In this document: positions 35,030 to 49,295 of the stretch, one piece after another | Layout of the letters: every line of letters starts with the position of its first letter | How positions within the stretch are numbered: position 1 is the stretch's first letter | NCBI GenBank assembly: GCA_963921795.1 | Contig: OY997641.1 | Coordinates: 55,563,950 to 55,627,949 of the forward strand | Source of the DNA: Nannobrachium achirus | Lineage: Eukaryota > Chordata > Actinopteri > Myctophiformes > Myctophidae | Direction of reading: 5' to 3' | DNA: 64,000 bases | The notes under the pieces: generated by a model | The model's database searches: none | Seen by the model: the letters and a program-made list of their open reading frames with translations, nothing else | Told to the model about the DNA's origin: nothing | Program-made: the position numbers and the translations under genes

Positions 35030-35530
35030 TGTACAACGTTTATGGGTGTTTTTATCCACCTCCCCCGGGGTCCCCAGGAGTTCCCAGGCCAGTGTTCTCT
35101 CCATGTAATCCCTCCATCTGGTCTTTGGCCCCCAGACCACCCTATAGGGACATGCTCAGGAGGCATCTATCTGTACTACAACTTAGGCATTTAGCAGACG
35201 CGACAATAAGCAGACGCAACCTTACAATAAGCAAGGTCAATACATAAACATCAGTACATCAAATGCATAAAAAGAGTTACTTTCAGTCATGACCCACACT
35301 CCATGACCATAGGTGAGAGTAGGAACAAAAGATTGCTCGGTAGACTGAGAGCTTTGCAATCTAGCTCAACTCTCTCTTCTTCACAACGGTGCGATTCCGA
35401 GACCGCCAGCTCCTGCTGCTCCGAAGCTCCTTTTTCCGCTCTCATTCATGAACAGGACCCCAAGATATCTGAACTCCTTCACCTGGGGTAAAGTCTCACT
35501 ACCTGGAGTTCCCTGCTGAGAACAATGGCC
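35030..35530 (-). mobile_element. LINE 3' ORF relic, right arm
   Basis: Mirror of 31,195-31,700. The minus strand reads MVWGPKTRWRDYMERTLAWE and, further upstream, degraded reverse-transcriptase C-terminal sequence. Confidence 0.75.
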
Positions 35531-37711
35531 TCAGATCTGGACACTTTTTTCTTTTTTTTTACTTTTCATATCAGGTCAATCGCACATTAAAGTTCAGGTC
35601 AAGGTTATATTTGACCTCTGGGAGAACAAAAAGTTGAAACAACTTTATTTTATTGTGATGTCTGCCTCGCTATGACTAAATGTAGTCTCCACTTGTGTAC
35701 ATTATGCTCACCAGCCACCCCCCGTCAAGGACAAAGTGTCAGTCCACTCACACACAAGTTCAGTGCACAGTGTCATCATGCGCATTACAGCATCTTTATG
35801 GTAGTCTGCTGGGGAACAGGGACAGTGTTCCAGAATCCAGCATGTTGCCATTAAACAGACAAGGTCTGGCTTAGCCTCAGTGACAAGGAGCACGATACAA
35901 TGCACAGGCATATTCAGAAGGTACTGGGTTAGATATCAAGTACCTCACTATACCTCATCATGTGCTTCATGAGAGAGAAGGTGACAAGTTAATGTCACCA
36001 TGTCTCCCTGCAGTATGAAGTAGTCGACCCACTATCAGCCAGTAGGGACATACTATGGAGATGAGTAGTGTCCAGATACTGCTCTGTACTGTAGCCTACT
36101 GATCTGTCCAAATGTCTTTATTTCATGCATGCATTTCCAGTGCTGAACCTTGCAGCCTTGGGTCAGCAACCTTTATCAATTTATGTTTTTATTGTCTAGA
36201 AGATTGTCAGTGTGCCATGTTAAAATTCATTTTAATGACGCCATCAAATATATTGACACATTTTGATTGGCAGGACATTGTTATAACGATTAGACAATAA
36301 TCCAACAATCTCCGCGACTCCCTACCCGGTCAAAGTTCAGAGTTTTAATAGATGTAGAATTATGTGCAGGATGTACTTTACTGTAAATTAGCTAACCTTG
36401 TTTGATTGACCATGTATGTTTAAATAATATATATATGTTTGTTTAAAAAAATAATCCTCTCTCTCACTCCTCTGCCAGTGTGCCAGTGGGTTCCCCTGTG
36501 CCATTGTTGGCAGAAAGGGACCTGGACCTGACCTAGCCTATAGCATAAAAGCCTAAGGGCCGATGCATACTCCACTTTAGAGCCAAATTTATTTCGTCTA
36601 AACTACGATAATATCGTAGTTTATTATATTATGGCGTCATTCAGAGGATCGGGGGGCGTGTACCGTCATCAGTTTAGCTGTTAGGTGCCACCAAGATTTT
36701 GTGACTCCCAGAACTAAATTTGTCTCTAAAAGTGGAGTATGAATCAGCCCTAAGACTGGCCTAAGAATATATTTTACACCTACGTATGAGCATAATTATG
36801 GTAAGGCAGTAAATAATAATAAACTGAATAATAGTACTGATAGTATAGAATAGTATAGAAACTCGTAAAAACCTGAGTGTTGATTTAACTCGAGAGAGAG
36901 TATAAACAGAACCAAATCGACCCATACAGGGTTTATTTGGTTCCATTTATACTCTCTCAGAGTTAAAAATGTATAAAACAGCACAGAGTGCCTATTGACC
37001 ACACTAAGAATCATTATTATTATTAATAACTAAGAATCATTATTATTAATAATAATAATAATAATTGCGAGGTCGCAGATTAGTATGTGAACGGTCACAG
37101 CTTGTCCGTGTGTACATACAGTATGTATCTCTCTCTCTCTCTGTCTATAACGCCTGACACTGTGGTTCTATGGGTTTGTCACTCTGACATCATACTCTGA
37201 CGTCACTGTAACGTCAGGGGAACAGAATGGGTTTTCCACTCTGACATCACATGCTGGCTTCACCGATGTCACACTAGCAGAATCCCTTTTATGCCCATAT
37301 CTAACAGAAATTCAAATGGGAATGCCCATATATGGAGGCCACATCGGCCACATGCCACACTAACAGAATCCATATGCCAAGACAGCCCATGTGTGGCTGG
37401 TTCTACAGACAGGGATCTCCATGTGGGCATAAAAGGGTATGATGTCAGATGTCATAGACATCATAGGACTTCCACATGACGGATAACTGAGTACGCTTTT
37501 TTGGGGCTCTTACAGCATATCTCCATATACAGTAGGGGTCTCCATGTAAGGCCTATGGGTAACTGGTCCGATATACATCACTGGTCAGATGGCCAAGAAT
37601 TGGGGAGAATTGAGGCGTCTTACTAGTATATATTACAATGAAAATCCACAGATCTTAACCGTATGTATCTTGTCCGTGAGTAACGCATCAATGTCTATAT
37701 CTGCTGTTTGT

Positions 37712-38002
37712 TGTCTCCACCAGCCGAAGGCTGAGGGAGAGTATGTTTTCCCCTCCGTCCGTCCGTCCGTCCGTGCGTCCGTGCGTCCGTCCGTGCGTGC
37801 GTCCGTGCGTCCTCGCAGTTTGTGAACAGCTAATCTCAGTCACCGTTGGCCCGATCGCTGCCAAACTGAGCACACACACTCCCTGGATGCTAATTCAGAA
37901 CCTCTGCCCCACATTTTTTAAATCAGCCTCATGGTGGCGCTATAACAGGCCGATTTGTGTGGCCTGGTGGAGACCTGTGCTCGGAAGAGCACTGCTTCTA
38001 GT
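37712..38002. mobile_element. Helentron-like element, 291 bp, right arm only
   Basis: The left arm has the empty site (GTTTGTTGACATTG inverted, about 28,530). The ends are TGTCTCCACCAGCCGAAGG and a 3' hairpin GTGCTCGGAAGAGCAC followed 10 nt later by CTAGT. Insertion is between two Ts (a TTG duplication is equally compatible). It contains a (GTCC)n-rich tract at about 37,757-37,812. Confidence 0.7.
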
Positions 38003-38335
38003 TGACATTGTGACATCACATTTGTTGTGACATCACCACATCAAAGATCAAACCCTGGATATCCATACATGGAGACGACTGGATCATCACCTAGATATCC
38101 ATACATAGAGCTGACCTCTACATCTGATTCCCAGATGATGCATTTTTAAGGCAACCACACTAATAGTATCCCTTTATGCCCATTAATAGCCCATATTGAG
38201 TTTGCCCATACAATAGCTGTTGACCTGTCTGTTGACATTGTGACATCATATTGTCGTGACATCACCTCATGAAAGATCAAATCCTGGATATCCATTCATG
38301 GAGACAACTGGATCATCACCTAGATCTCCATACAG

Positions 38336-38855
38336 CAGGGGTCTCAAACTGGCGGCCCGGGGGCCATTTGCGGCCCGCGAGACGATATTTTGTGGCCCCC
38401 ACCTTAATATGAAAGTTTAATGTTAGTGCGGCCCAGGGACATGCTGGGCCCCTGATTCAGCCCGGGAAAAAGAGTTGGAGAGGCCCTCATTGCGCGCTAT
38501 AGAGAGAGATCTCTCTCTATAGCGCTGCTGCTGCTACTCAAAGATTTGCCATTTCAGATCATGACAAGTGACAAGCCAGTGGGCCAATTACATGAGTTAT
38601 ATTTCGTCGTTGTCGGGTGGAAACCTTGTATGTCTAAAACCGTTTGTTTTGTATTTATCATTTTAAAAATGATTTAAACTAGTGAAAACAGCCGATCTAC
38701 AAGCACACAATGCCTCGCGGTGCGAGGCATTGTGTGCTTGTAGATCTGCTGTTTTCACTACTTTTCACTACTTTTCACTTCACTACTTTTGCGGCCCAGC
38801 CTCAGCCAGACTCTGCCTCCAGCGGCCCCATGGTAAATCGAGTTTGAGACCCGTG
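38336..38855. mobile_element. hAT element, 520 bp, with hairpin module (copy g), right arm only
   Basis: The ends are CAGGGGTCTCAAACTGG and CGAGTTTGAGACCCGTG. The perfect 8-bp duplication CCATACAG lies at 38,328-38,335 and 38,856-38,863. The left arm retains the empty site (about 28,198-28,206). The subterminal GGCGGCCCGGGGGCCATTTG is typical of widespread hAT MITEs. The hairpin spans 38,681-38,759 with the frame AGTGAAAACAGC and its inverse. Confidence 0.93.
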
Positions 38856-39119
38856 CCATACAGTATATGGAGATGACCTCTACATCTGATCCCTTTTATA
38901 TTAAGCCCATATCTGTGAATGCCCATACAATAGAATCCCTTTTATACCCATCAATATTAAGCCCATATGTGGGAATGCCCATATGGACATATTGTGTCAG
39001 TTTAACCAGTCCAACTTAAACAACCAACCGCAACTTGCCAAATTGCAGTATAATATATGTATGTCAATGTTAGCATGCCTGCCTTTTGTATTCAACACAA
39101 AACCTCCTCCTTGCTACTC

Positions 39120-39120
<1 letters not shown>

Positions 39121-39190
<70 letters not shown>
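39121..39190. repeat. (GA)n microsatellite
   Basis: Mirror of the TC run at 27,671-27,742. Confidence 0.97.
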
Positions 39191-39195
<5 letters not shown>

Positions 39196-39639
39196 AAGGG
39201 GAGGAGTGATTTCATTGTTGCCTGCTTGGTTTTTTGAGGTGTTGCATGAATAACATAAGACAAGGTAGCTTAATTTACACACACGTTTTATGAAAAGGGT
39301 AAATACCAGATTGTGCTCTCAACTGTCAACAGAGGAATGTGGTGCCACCTTGTAGATTCATTTTTCAATTCATTATTTTTAAAAATATATAAATATACAC
39401 TGAACCAAATGAGCTAAATGAGCCAATCTTTTAACGGCTCTTTTAAGTGAGCCAGATCCATGGCGCTGGCTCACTTCACAGAGCCATGAATCCCACCTCT
39501 ACTGCCTGCCTGTTGATTCTATTGCTTGGATGTTAGAGCTAGAGAGCCTTTATTTTGAAGTTGTAGACCATGTGATTTGTGACGTGGTCACGTGACATTG
39601 ATGATGATGATTTTTTTCCTTGACTAGAAAATTGAATAA

Positions 39640-40335
39640 TGGGCCTATTTTCGTGTTTTCTCAATTTTTCAATTCTGAATAAAAAAATTAAAAAATAGCC
39701 AATTTCAGTTTTTTTGGATTCAAATTGAATACCACAATTACCTGGCTATTTTTGTGATTTTCTTAATTGCGTTTTCACAACTTTCAAATTCTGAAAGAAA
39801 ATTGAAAAAATAGCTAATTTTTCGTTTATTTGATGCAAATTGAATACCCCAATTATACTAAGATCCCCCCACTGTTTTTTGTGATTTTCTTATTTGCGTT
39901 TTCTCAATTTTTTAATTCTGAACGAAAATTGAAAAAATTGCTAATTTTGGTTTATTTGATTCAAATTGAATACCCCAATTATACTAAGATCCCCCCACTG
40001 GTTTTTGTGTTTTTCTGATTTGCGTTTTCACAATTTTTAAATTCTCAACCAAAACATGAAAAAGGAGCAAAAATGTGATTGTTTTGAATCCGTTTGGGAG
40101 GACAGAAATCACGAAATCTGATTTTTCCTCAATTATACTAAGGTACCCCCGACCATCCCCCGGTCATGGGATCTTAGTATAATTGTGTTATTCAATTTGA
40201 ATTTTAAAAATGAAAAAGGGGCAAAAATGTGATTGTTTTGAATCCGTTTGGGAAGACAGAAATCACAAAAAGGGATTTTTCTATGTTGGATAAAAATTGA
40301 ACATCTCAATTATACTAAGATCCCCTGACCCATAA
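39640..40335 (-). repeat. CTTAGTATAATTG satellite array, right arm
   Basis: About 0.7 kb, against about 1.65 kb of satellite (excluding the inserted element) in the left arm. Unit boundaries (ATTATACTAAG) are at about 39,851, 39,979, 40,132 and 40,310. The array has changed copy number since the duplication. Confidence 0.85.
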
Positions 40336-40384
40336 GGCATAAGACCTGGATCATAATAGAGCCAATGTCTCAAATCTAGACTAA

Positions 40385-40597
40385 CTAGCCCTTACCCGTT
40401 CAAAGATATGAGCTCCAAAATGATGTGCACTGTGCACACAGTATATGAGGGATGGAAAGTAACTTTAACTGGTGCTTGCATGATGTAGGAGCATCAATGT
40501 AAGAAACCCGTTTCGTTTAATGGCGACAGAGATACTGCCCCCCCCCCCCCCCCCAGCCCGCCCGCCCGCCCACCCGCCTGCACACACACCCGCCTGC

Positions 40598-40663
<66 letters not shown>

Positions 40664-40902
40664 CTGGTTAAACATTTTGCCTCAAGCTAGATGCAGAATA
40701 GATGTGCCTCATGCTAGATGCAGAATAGATAGTAGATACACCATAAAAATGCTAATATACAGCATACGATTTGTGAAAGTGACAAACGGGCTTCACAGTT
40801 ATGTCAGGTGTGTTCATATGCTTATGGTGATGCGATTTCAGATCAATTGCTCCAGCCACTGAGGAGAAACGCTGTAACAGACAGACAGACAGACACTCAC
40901 TC

Positions 40903-40955
<53 letters not shown>

Positions 40956-41336
40956 TTCGCAAAATTATATGTTTGCCAGACCCAGGGGGTCGGCCTACAT
41001 AAGGCTTTGTCTGTCGGTCGGTCGGTCCCTCTTTTCCTCTGATTGCCTTGAGTGCCGTCACCTGTACAGGACCAGCTGAGTTGAGTTGGTTGACGAGCTG
41101 CTGACACTATAAATTCCTCAGCCCATCTACAAGCTCACAAACATTTCCAGCTGCTCAGCCTATACAATCCTGTGTGTTCATGTGTTAGTTCAGTGCCATA
41201 CTAGTCAAAACAGCCGATCTACAAGCTCACTACGCTTTGTTGCTGAGACTATAAAATCCTGTGTGTTCATGTGTTAGTTCAGTGCCATACTAGTTTTCAT
41301 TGCGGGTCTGGCACAACCAGGTGACCTGGTCTAGTT
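40385..41336. mobile_element. Helentron-like composite, about 0.95 kb, right arm only
   Basis: The left arm reads through (CTAATATGAG inverted, about 21,945-21,960). The 3' end is GGGTCTGGCACAACCAGG, hairpin ACCAGGTGACCTGGT, then CTAG, the same terminus as 9,678-10,038. Inside are a poly-C tract (40,538-40,554), (AC)n (40,602-40,660), (CAGA)n (40,898-40,953), two half hairpin modules and a 45-bp direct repeat (41,161-41,205 and 41,251-41,295). Confidence 0.6.
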
Positions 41337-41774
41337 GATATGAGTAAAGGCTTTTCTCCTTCACAAACTACTAGGCTATGTGATTTGAATGCATTACGTG
41401 CAAGCCAAGGTTTTCCATGAGCAGGCTGTGACCTCTAGTGGTATAATAGTGAAATTACATTTTATTTTCACGATCTGAAAAATAAAGCAGAGTATAATCA
41501 TTCAGTATAACAGCAGAGTGATACTCAAAGTCAACATAATAAAGTCAGGCGTTAGTTAAACTCTGAAAGTGGACATGTAAGTCTGGGTCATTCATATACT
41601 TTCAGAGAGACATTAAATCAGCTTTTACTCATACTGTAAAGTCTGGCCATGGTCCATAATGTTATTTAGTGAGTTCTCTCTATGCCTACATGCTAAGACC
41701 TGCCTTGTGCATATATTTTACTCCACACCGAGTAGGAATTGTTGACACATCTAACCTGTTTTATTTAGTTAGAA

Positions 41775-42123
41775 CAGTAGTTACCAAACGTTTTAGCCCT
41801 TGACCCAAATTATATACATTCGCCCAGGACCCAAACTAGCAGATCTGCAAGCTCACAATGTGTTGCTTCTCGCCGTCTTAAGAGCTTGTAGATCGTCTAT
41901 TTTCACTACTTCTTTATTATCATTATTATTATTAGGCCTACTACTATGTATTTATGGAATTTCTTAGATGTGTTTGTTTGTTTGAACATTTGTGAAATTC
42001 ATATTTGTTTTTAATTTCTAAAAGTAAAATGATAAATATTTCATATATTCTTTACTAGGTTGTGACGCATAGATTCGTCCGTGACCCAGAAATGGGACCC
42101 AACCCAGTGTTTGGGAAACGGTG
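41775..42123. mobile_element. hAT-like MITE with hairpin module (copy c'), right arm
   Basis: Mirror of 21,173-21,521; hairpin at 41,836-41,907. The flanking 109-codon frame is identical in both arms, which reflects near-identical DNA, not a gene. Confidence 0.75.
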
Positions 42124-42550
42124 CTTTAGAAAATCCCAACCCGCCCCCCACCCTTCCCTTTTTTTGAAAACTGCAAATAACTGCCCATTGCCTGTGACAA
42201 AGCCTTTTGTTGTTCTCAGATTCCCGGGCTTGTGTGGTAGCCTAAATCAAACGGTTGTCCATGAAGTGTTTGCCATTAAGCCAACCTTCCATTTACCATA
42301 CTGTCTGTATACATGTGTGTCCAGCATTACAGCTACGACATATTTACTACAAAACCCATGTAGAACAAAAAGTAGCCGTCTTTATGTATGAAATTAGTTA
42401 CGTCTGTGTGTATAGATGTGTGACCTGTTTAATGTTGCTATTGAAGTTGTTATGATTTACTCATTATGGGTTAAATCATACTCCATCATTGCCTTATTTT
42501 AGTGCCTAGTCCTTTTGCAGGAAATAGTCTCTTCAAATAATACATTTGGT

Positions 42551-42566
42551 GGCTCTTAAAAGAGCC
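42551..42566 (-). promoter_or_regulatory. histone 3' stem-loop of H3 (right)
   Basis: Reverse complement of GGCTCTTTTAAGAGCC, 30 bp beyond the H3 stop. Confidence 0.97.
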
Positions 42567-42596
42567 GTTCTGGGGTTCTGACAATGACAAATTGGT

Positions 42597-43709
<1,113 letters not shown>

Positions 43710-43742
43710 ACCTGCTTCATTCGTCTGAATAAACCCCACAAA

Positions 43743-43758
43743 GGCTCTTTTAAGAGCC
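43743..43758 (+). promoter_or_regulatory. histone 3' stem-loop of H2A (right)
   Basis: GGCTCTTTTAAGAGCC, 33 bp after the stop, followed by ACAAAGAGTTG (U7-type purine element). Confidence 0.97.
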
Positions 43759-44147
43759 ACCCACTGATTCAACAAAGAGTTGCTCCTAATGCCCTATGAA
43801 GAGAGAATTATGATATAACTATTAAGATCCACATGCCCTATTGTAATATCTTACTACAATGGTGAAATATGTGTACCGCAATGTTACTGGTCATTCTACA
43901 CGATTTTATAAACATGATAGAATATATTTTACAATTTAAACAATAACACGCCATTTCAGAATGGACTGATTACCCAGATGTAATCAATCTGTTCGATTAT
44001 TAGCTCTGAGTAGTTTCACGCATGACAACTTTTAGTAACATTTTAGTATAATCCATTACACTTCATAACATTATACTTGGCTGCCAAAATAAAAAACACG
44101 AGGCAAGGACAACTCATCTCAAATGACAAATGTACGTTTTTACAAGC

Positions 44148-44150
<3 letters not shown>

Positions 44151-44231
<81 letters not shown>
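44151..44231. repeat. (TA)n microsatellite
   Basis: About 80 bp of TA, longer than its mirror at 19,079-19,146. Confidence 0.97.
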
Positions 44232-44233
<2 letters not shown>

Positions 44234-44410
44234 GTGTATGCTACTGTAAGACTGTTATGCCATGTTCGTCTTTCCTTTGTAAACCAGCGTTAAATATGCC
44301 ATGTCTGGGTATATTTAATTTGCAAAACTCATATCACAATAGCTGATCATGATTGTAGACAGGCTATATGGTTAGCATTTGGATCTAGCTCTTTCTTGGA
44401 AAATATGGGT

Positions 44411-44426
44411 GGTCCTTAAAAGGACC
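44411..44426 (-). promoter_or_regulatory. histone 3' stem-loop of H2B (right), GGTCC type
   Basis: Reverse complement of GGTCCTTTTAAGGACC, matching the left H2B variant stem. Confidence 0.95.
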
Positions 44427-44452
44427 GTTGTGTTTAGAGCAGACAGAGCAGT

Positions 44453-44839
<387 letters not shown>

Positions 44840-45242
44840 CTATCAGTGACTTCCAGAGATGAATGTAATGAGAGAGCGCAGTCGCACCATTATTTATACA
44901 CAGCCAATGCCAATGTGGTGGTGTGACTCCCAGCAGATGATTGGCTGATACTCCCACAAAGAGGGCGGTGTCTTTATTTCTGTATTATTTCTCCCGCTCG
45001 TGCGCTCTATTGTCCCTGTAATATTTTGAGCGGCTAAACATGCACTTTGGGTAAATGTATATTTTTAATGTCCATAAAGGTCCCCAAAGGAAACAGTGCT
45101 TTCTTGACCAACAAAAGGAAGGTATAGACTATTTCAGTCTGTCCATTCATTGAGACAATGGCATTATAAGAAATAGTTAATCAAGTATTATAATGTGTAA
45201 ATGTGATTCCGCTCTCTTCTGGGCTTAGAAAAACAAAATAGA

Positions 45243-45351
45243 GAACCGGGTGTTACTTAATTTTTCTCCATTCCTGAACCCTAGCCCGTTTATTACTAAC
45301 CGGGTGTTACTTTATTTTTCTCCATTCCTGAACCCTAGCCCGTTTATTACT
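45243..45351. repeat. tandem duplication, 54-bp unit, two copies (right)
   Basis: Mirror of 17,961-18,067. Confidence 0.93.
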
Positions 45352-45796
45352 TCAAGACAATGAAAGCAGATTCGACTTAGTTCCATCACTCCAGTTAACT
45401 TCAGTTGGGACAATGTAAACTCTGTATTTTGAGTATTTCAAAGTAAGATAATGAACTCGGTGTGTTTTCCAGCCTCTAGATGTTCATACACTAATAATGG
45501 CAGTCACAAGCGCTTGTCAAGGATTGTGTGCGAGGCTCCACTTGTCCCGTGCTGCTTAAAATGGGTTTATGAAGCAAAGCAAGGCTTATTTTGGGCAAAT
45601 GTGGAAATAGACGTTTCTGCCTGGTTGTGCCTGTCGGATTACAACATTGTGTGTGTGTCCTTTGGAGCACAGTATATTCATGTTTTGTAATTGGATTGTT
45701 AACTTATCGTATTCATATATTCACATGTAGGCCTACAGTTTAAAAGCTGTAGTCATTTACAAAAGTGGGAATTAACTCGTTACATAACGTGTGGGT

Positions 45797-45812
45797 GGCT
45801 CTTAAAAGAGCC
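45797..45812 (-). promoter_or_regulatory. histone 3' stem-loop of H4 (right)
   Basis: Reverse complement of GGCTCTTTTAAGAGCC, 36 bp beyond the H4 stop. Confidence 0.97.
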
Positions 45813-45847
45813 TTTGGGTTGTTTGTTGGTAGATCAAGTCAGCATTA

Positions 45848-46162
<315 letters not shown>

Positions 46163-46999
46163 TCAGTTTCAGTTGAGTTGAAGATGCAGAAGTGAATGGT
46201 TCCAGAGCTGAGAGCCATGCCTTTTTATCTGTGTTCTGAGGACGTAAGGGAGGACAGGCAGACCCGCCCCACACACACGCACCTCCCTCTTGTTCATTTT
46301 GGTCACATCACCCCTTGGTATATAGTAATATTGCTAGTCAAGTCCTCTATACCATAATAATTGTTGTTCATTTTTTGAATTCTCCCCTATTAATATTCTT
46401 GTAAATGATAGCGCATTTCTTTCGACTCTCTCAAGTTTAAACGTTTGTGTTGTCACGTATAACCTGAATAAAGGTAGGGCCTATAGAAAATCATCAATAA
46501 TCAAGTATTATGCGGACTTTATGTCACGCTTACTTGAGCAATGTTGACATTTGCCATCTGTTGCACATGATGTAGAGGTGGACCAGTTACTATGTATAAT
46601 AATGTATATGATTTTGAACCTGAACAATGGTAGTAGGCCACTATTCAATATCAATGTTGTTGAATTTGAGCCAAACATACTAGTAGTCAGGACAATGGCA
46701 AATCGAACAGTGATTTGTGGACTAACATACACAACTAGGCCATATTCTCAATAAAGTTTATTTAAAAAGCCATAGGGGAGGTGTGGCTGGGTTTGCAAGC
46801 TCGATATAGCTAAAGTGAGAAATGGCCGTATTCATAATGTAGGACAAAGTTAGGCTGCGTTAATGTTTAACTTTGTCATAATGTTATCATTCATTCATTA
46901 TTTGCGAGTGGTATTGAAACAGGCTGGTTATATTATTCCAGTGCTCACATATGACCATGGTGTATAAAAGTGAGGATGCTCTTATAAAATGAAGTGGTT

Positions 47000-47015
47000 G
47001 GCTCTTAAAAGAGCC
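47000..47015 (-). promoter_or_regulatory. histone 3' stem-loop of H1 (right)
   Basis: Reverse complement of GGCTCTTTTAAGAGCC, 31 bp beyond the H1 stop. Confidence 0.97.
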
Positions 47016-47045
47016 TTTTGTGGGTATAGAGATGGAACAAATGGT

Positions 47046-47657
47046 TTACTTCTTTTTGGGGGCTGCCTTCTTTGCGGACTTGGGTTTGGCAACCTTCTTG
47101 GCTGGAGCTTTCTTGGCTGCTGCGGGCTTCTTTGCCACTTTCTTGGGGCTCTTGGGGGCCTTCTTCGGGCTTTTAGCTGCTGCTTTCTTGGCGGCGGGCT
47201 TCTTGGCTTTCTTGGGCGATTTCTTGGCGGCTGCGGGCTTCTTTACTGCCGCCTTCTTGGGCTTCTTAGCCGCTGCGGGTTTCTTGGCGGCAGCGGGCTT
47301 CTTTGCTTTCACTGCCTTCTTTGCAGCAGGCTTCTTCGCCTTCACCACTTCTGCCTTCTTGTTCATCTTGAAAGAGCCAGACGCGCCGGTGCCCTTGAGC
47401 TGGACCAGGGTGCCTTTTGCGACCAGGCTCTTGACGGCGATCTTGACGCGGGCCTTGTTCTTCTCCACATCGTAGCCGCCGGCAGCCAGAGCTTTCTTGA
47501 CCGCAGCCAGAGACACACCGCTCCGCTCCTTGGAGGCGGACACGGCCTTGACGACCAGCTCAGCAACGCTGGGGCCGGTCTTCTTGGGTCGGGGAGCCGC
47601 CTTCTTCTTGGCGGCCTTGGCCGGAGCTGGGGCGGGTGCTGGTGCTACTTCTGCCAT
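47046..47657 (-). CDS. linker histone H1, right arm (203 aa)
   Basis: Same length and start ([12 protein letters not shown]) as the left H1. One amino-acid difference was found: [11 protein letters not shown] here versus [11 protein letters not shown] on the left (AAG versus ACG). There are also several silent changes and a 3-bp longer CTA repeat in the 5' UTR. The change adds or removes a Thr-Pro dipeptide, a possible CDK site, in the tail. H1 box at 47,819-47,825. Confidence 0.98.
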   Translation of the reverse strand: MAEVAPAPAPAPAKAAKKKAAPRPKKTGPSVAELVVKAVSASKERSGVSLAAVKKALAAGGYDVEKNKARVKIAVKSLVAKGTLVQLKGTGASGSFKMNKKAEVVKAKKPAAKKAVKAKKPAAAKKPAAAKKPKKAAVKKPAAAKKSPKKAKKPAAKKAAAKSPKKAPKSPKKVAKKPAAAKKAPAKKVAKPKSAKKAAPKKK

Positions 47658-47818
47658 TGTTGTCTCGGATAGTAGTAGTTTGTCCTTCCTTCTCTTAAGT
47701 AAAGTCTGACAGACTGGTGCTGCACGCTGTGAAGGGGCTGGACTTAAACACCACATGAGAACCATATAGAGACAACATCCACACAGCTCCTCTTGTCTAG
47801 GTGGCTTAATGTGCCACT

Positions 47819-47825
47819 TGTGTTT
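47819..47825 (-). promoter_or_regulatory. H1 box (right)
   Basis: TGTGTTT on plus, i.e. AAACACA on the coding strand. Confidence 0.75.
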
Positions 47826-48567
47826 TCTCCTCGATTAAAACAAGTTATAACAAACTACAGTGTATGTTGTGAAATGAAACAAAGAGCTGACCAGTTAGCA
47901 CACATGTGCCTTTTTGTTATCAATATAACTGCGATGAAAAAAGCACTCTAGTTTTTAAGTGATACGCTCAAAACATCCCCCTTGCACAGTCAGAGCACTG
48001 TGTTTCCTCTGTCATTTTGCTTCTAAAACATTTTAAACTACGTTAAATTAACAACAATACTCACAATACTCTTAGCAGACATACCTGGCGACGCAATACC
48101 ATGCAATATACTTTGGTTTTGACATCCGTTTTGCTATAAACAGAAGGTTTTCTGACCCCAGTAAACACACTCCAGTTGACGGCAGCATGATGGTGGAGTT
48201 GATCCCGACTTCCAATGACAGATGAAAACTGTTGCAACACTAGATGGATTTATGGACAAATAACTTACTGTGATCAACCTACAGCAAACGAAATGTGTTT
48301 AAATCTTCAATCAACTGTAGTATCTGTATGCGATTATGACACACATACACTTTCACGGCACAATCCTTCCATGCAATAGGCTACCATTCATAATACTGTG
48401 AAGATGTTTTGTGACTTTGGAACATGTTGTATGTATGTTGGCATGCATGATTTGACAATATATATACATTGTATTCAAGTTACTGAGGCTTCTCAATTGA
48501 TTCTAAAAGTAGATGTGAGATGTGACACAGTGACTATTATTAACCTGGTGACAGCAATGGATACAAA

Positions 48568-48805
48568 CAGTGTGGAAAGTAACTACATTTACGTACTGTT
48601 ATTAAGTAGTTTTAACTGGGGTACTTTTAACTTTACAAGAGTGTTTCCAATTTGCAATCATTTTCATGAAAACAGATAGTGAAATTAGTGACCTGCATAA
48701 TGAGCACTTTTACTTTAGGTACTTTATATTTTGATGCCAATACTTTTGTAAAAAAGTAAAAATGTTGTACCAAATTTGTAACAGGCCTACTTCTTCCATC
48801 ACTGG
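48568..48805. mobile_element. hAT-like MITE, right copy
   Basis: Mirror of 14,508-14,748. Confidence 0.6.
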
Positions 48806-49295
48806 CCTGCATACCTTGTGTCCTCAGCCTGGTGCTTAAACATTATTTTCTTCTTACCTTTCCTGCTCCACCCGTACCCTATCTTATCATGGAACAAGTA
48901 ACAGGTGCGAGTGGTTTGGTCATTGCAACCTGTCCTGAACCTTTGTTAAACTTGCATTTCCCCCAAGATACCGGTATGCACTCATACACTGGTTTTCACT
49001 GATAATCTATTAGTGTGGATATAACCTCTTTCCTTTGTGTTTCCGAGGCTGCAGGATTGGTGCATGGGGCCTCCTGGACGGTCCTTCTTACTGATCGGTA
49101 TTTTGCACTCAACCTCCCTTACATGTTCTGCTTTACTTTTTTGAATGCCTTAGCTTTTACCTTTAAGGTGGTTGTGTAGGGCACTTGCAGTGTTTGCTAT
49201 AGGCCCTTAGTTCCCCTCCCTTTTTGGCTACGACCTGCCATCCTTCAGTGCTCCTTTTCTCTCATTTCCCTCCTAATGCAGTTTGTACTATAGAG

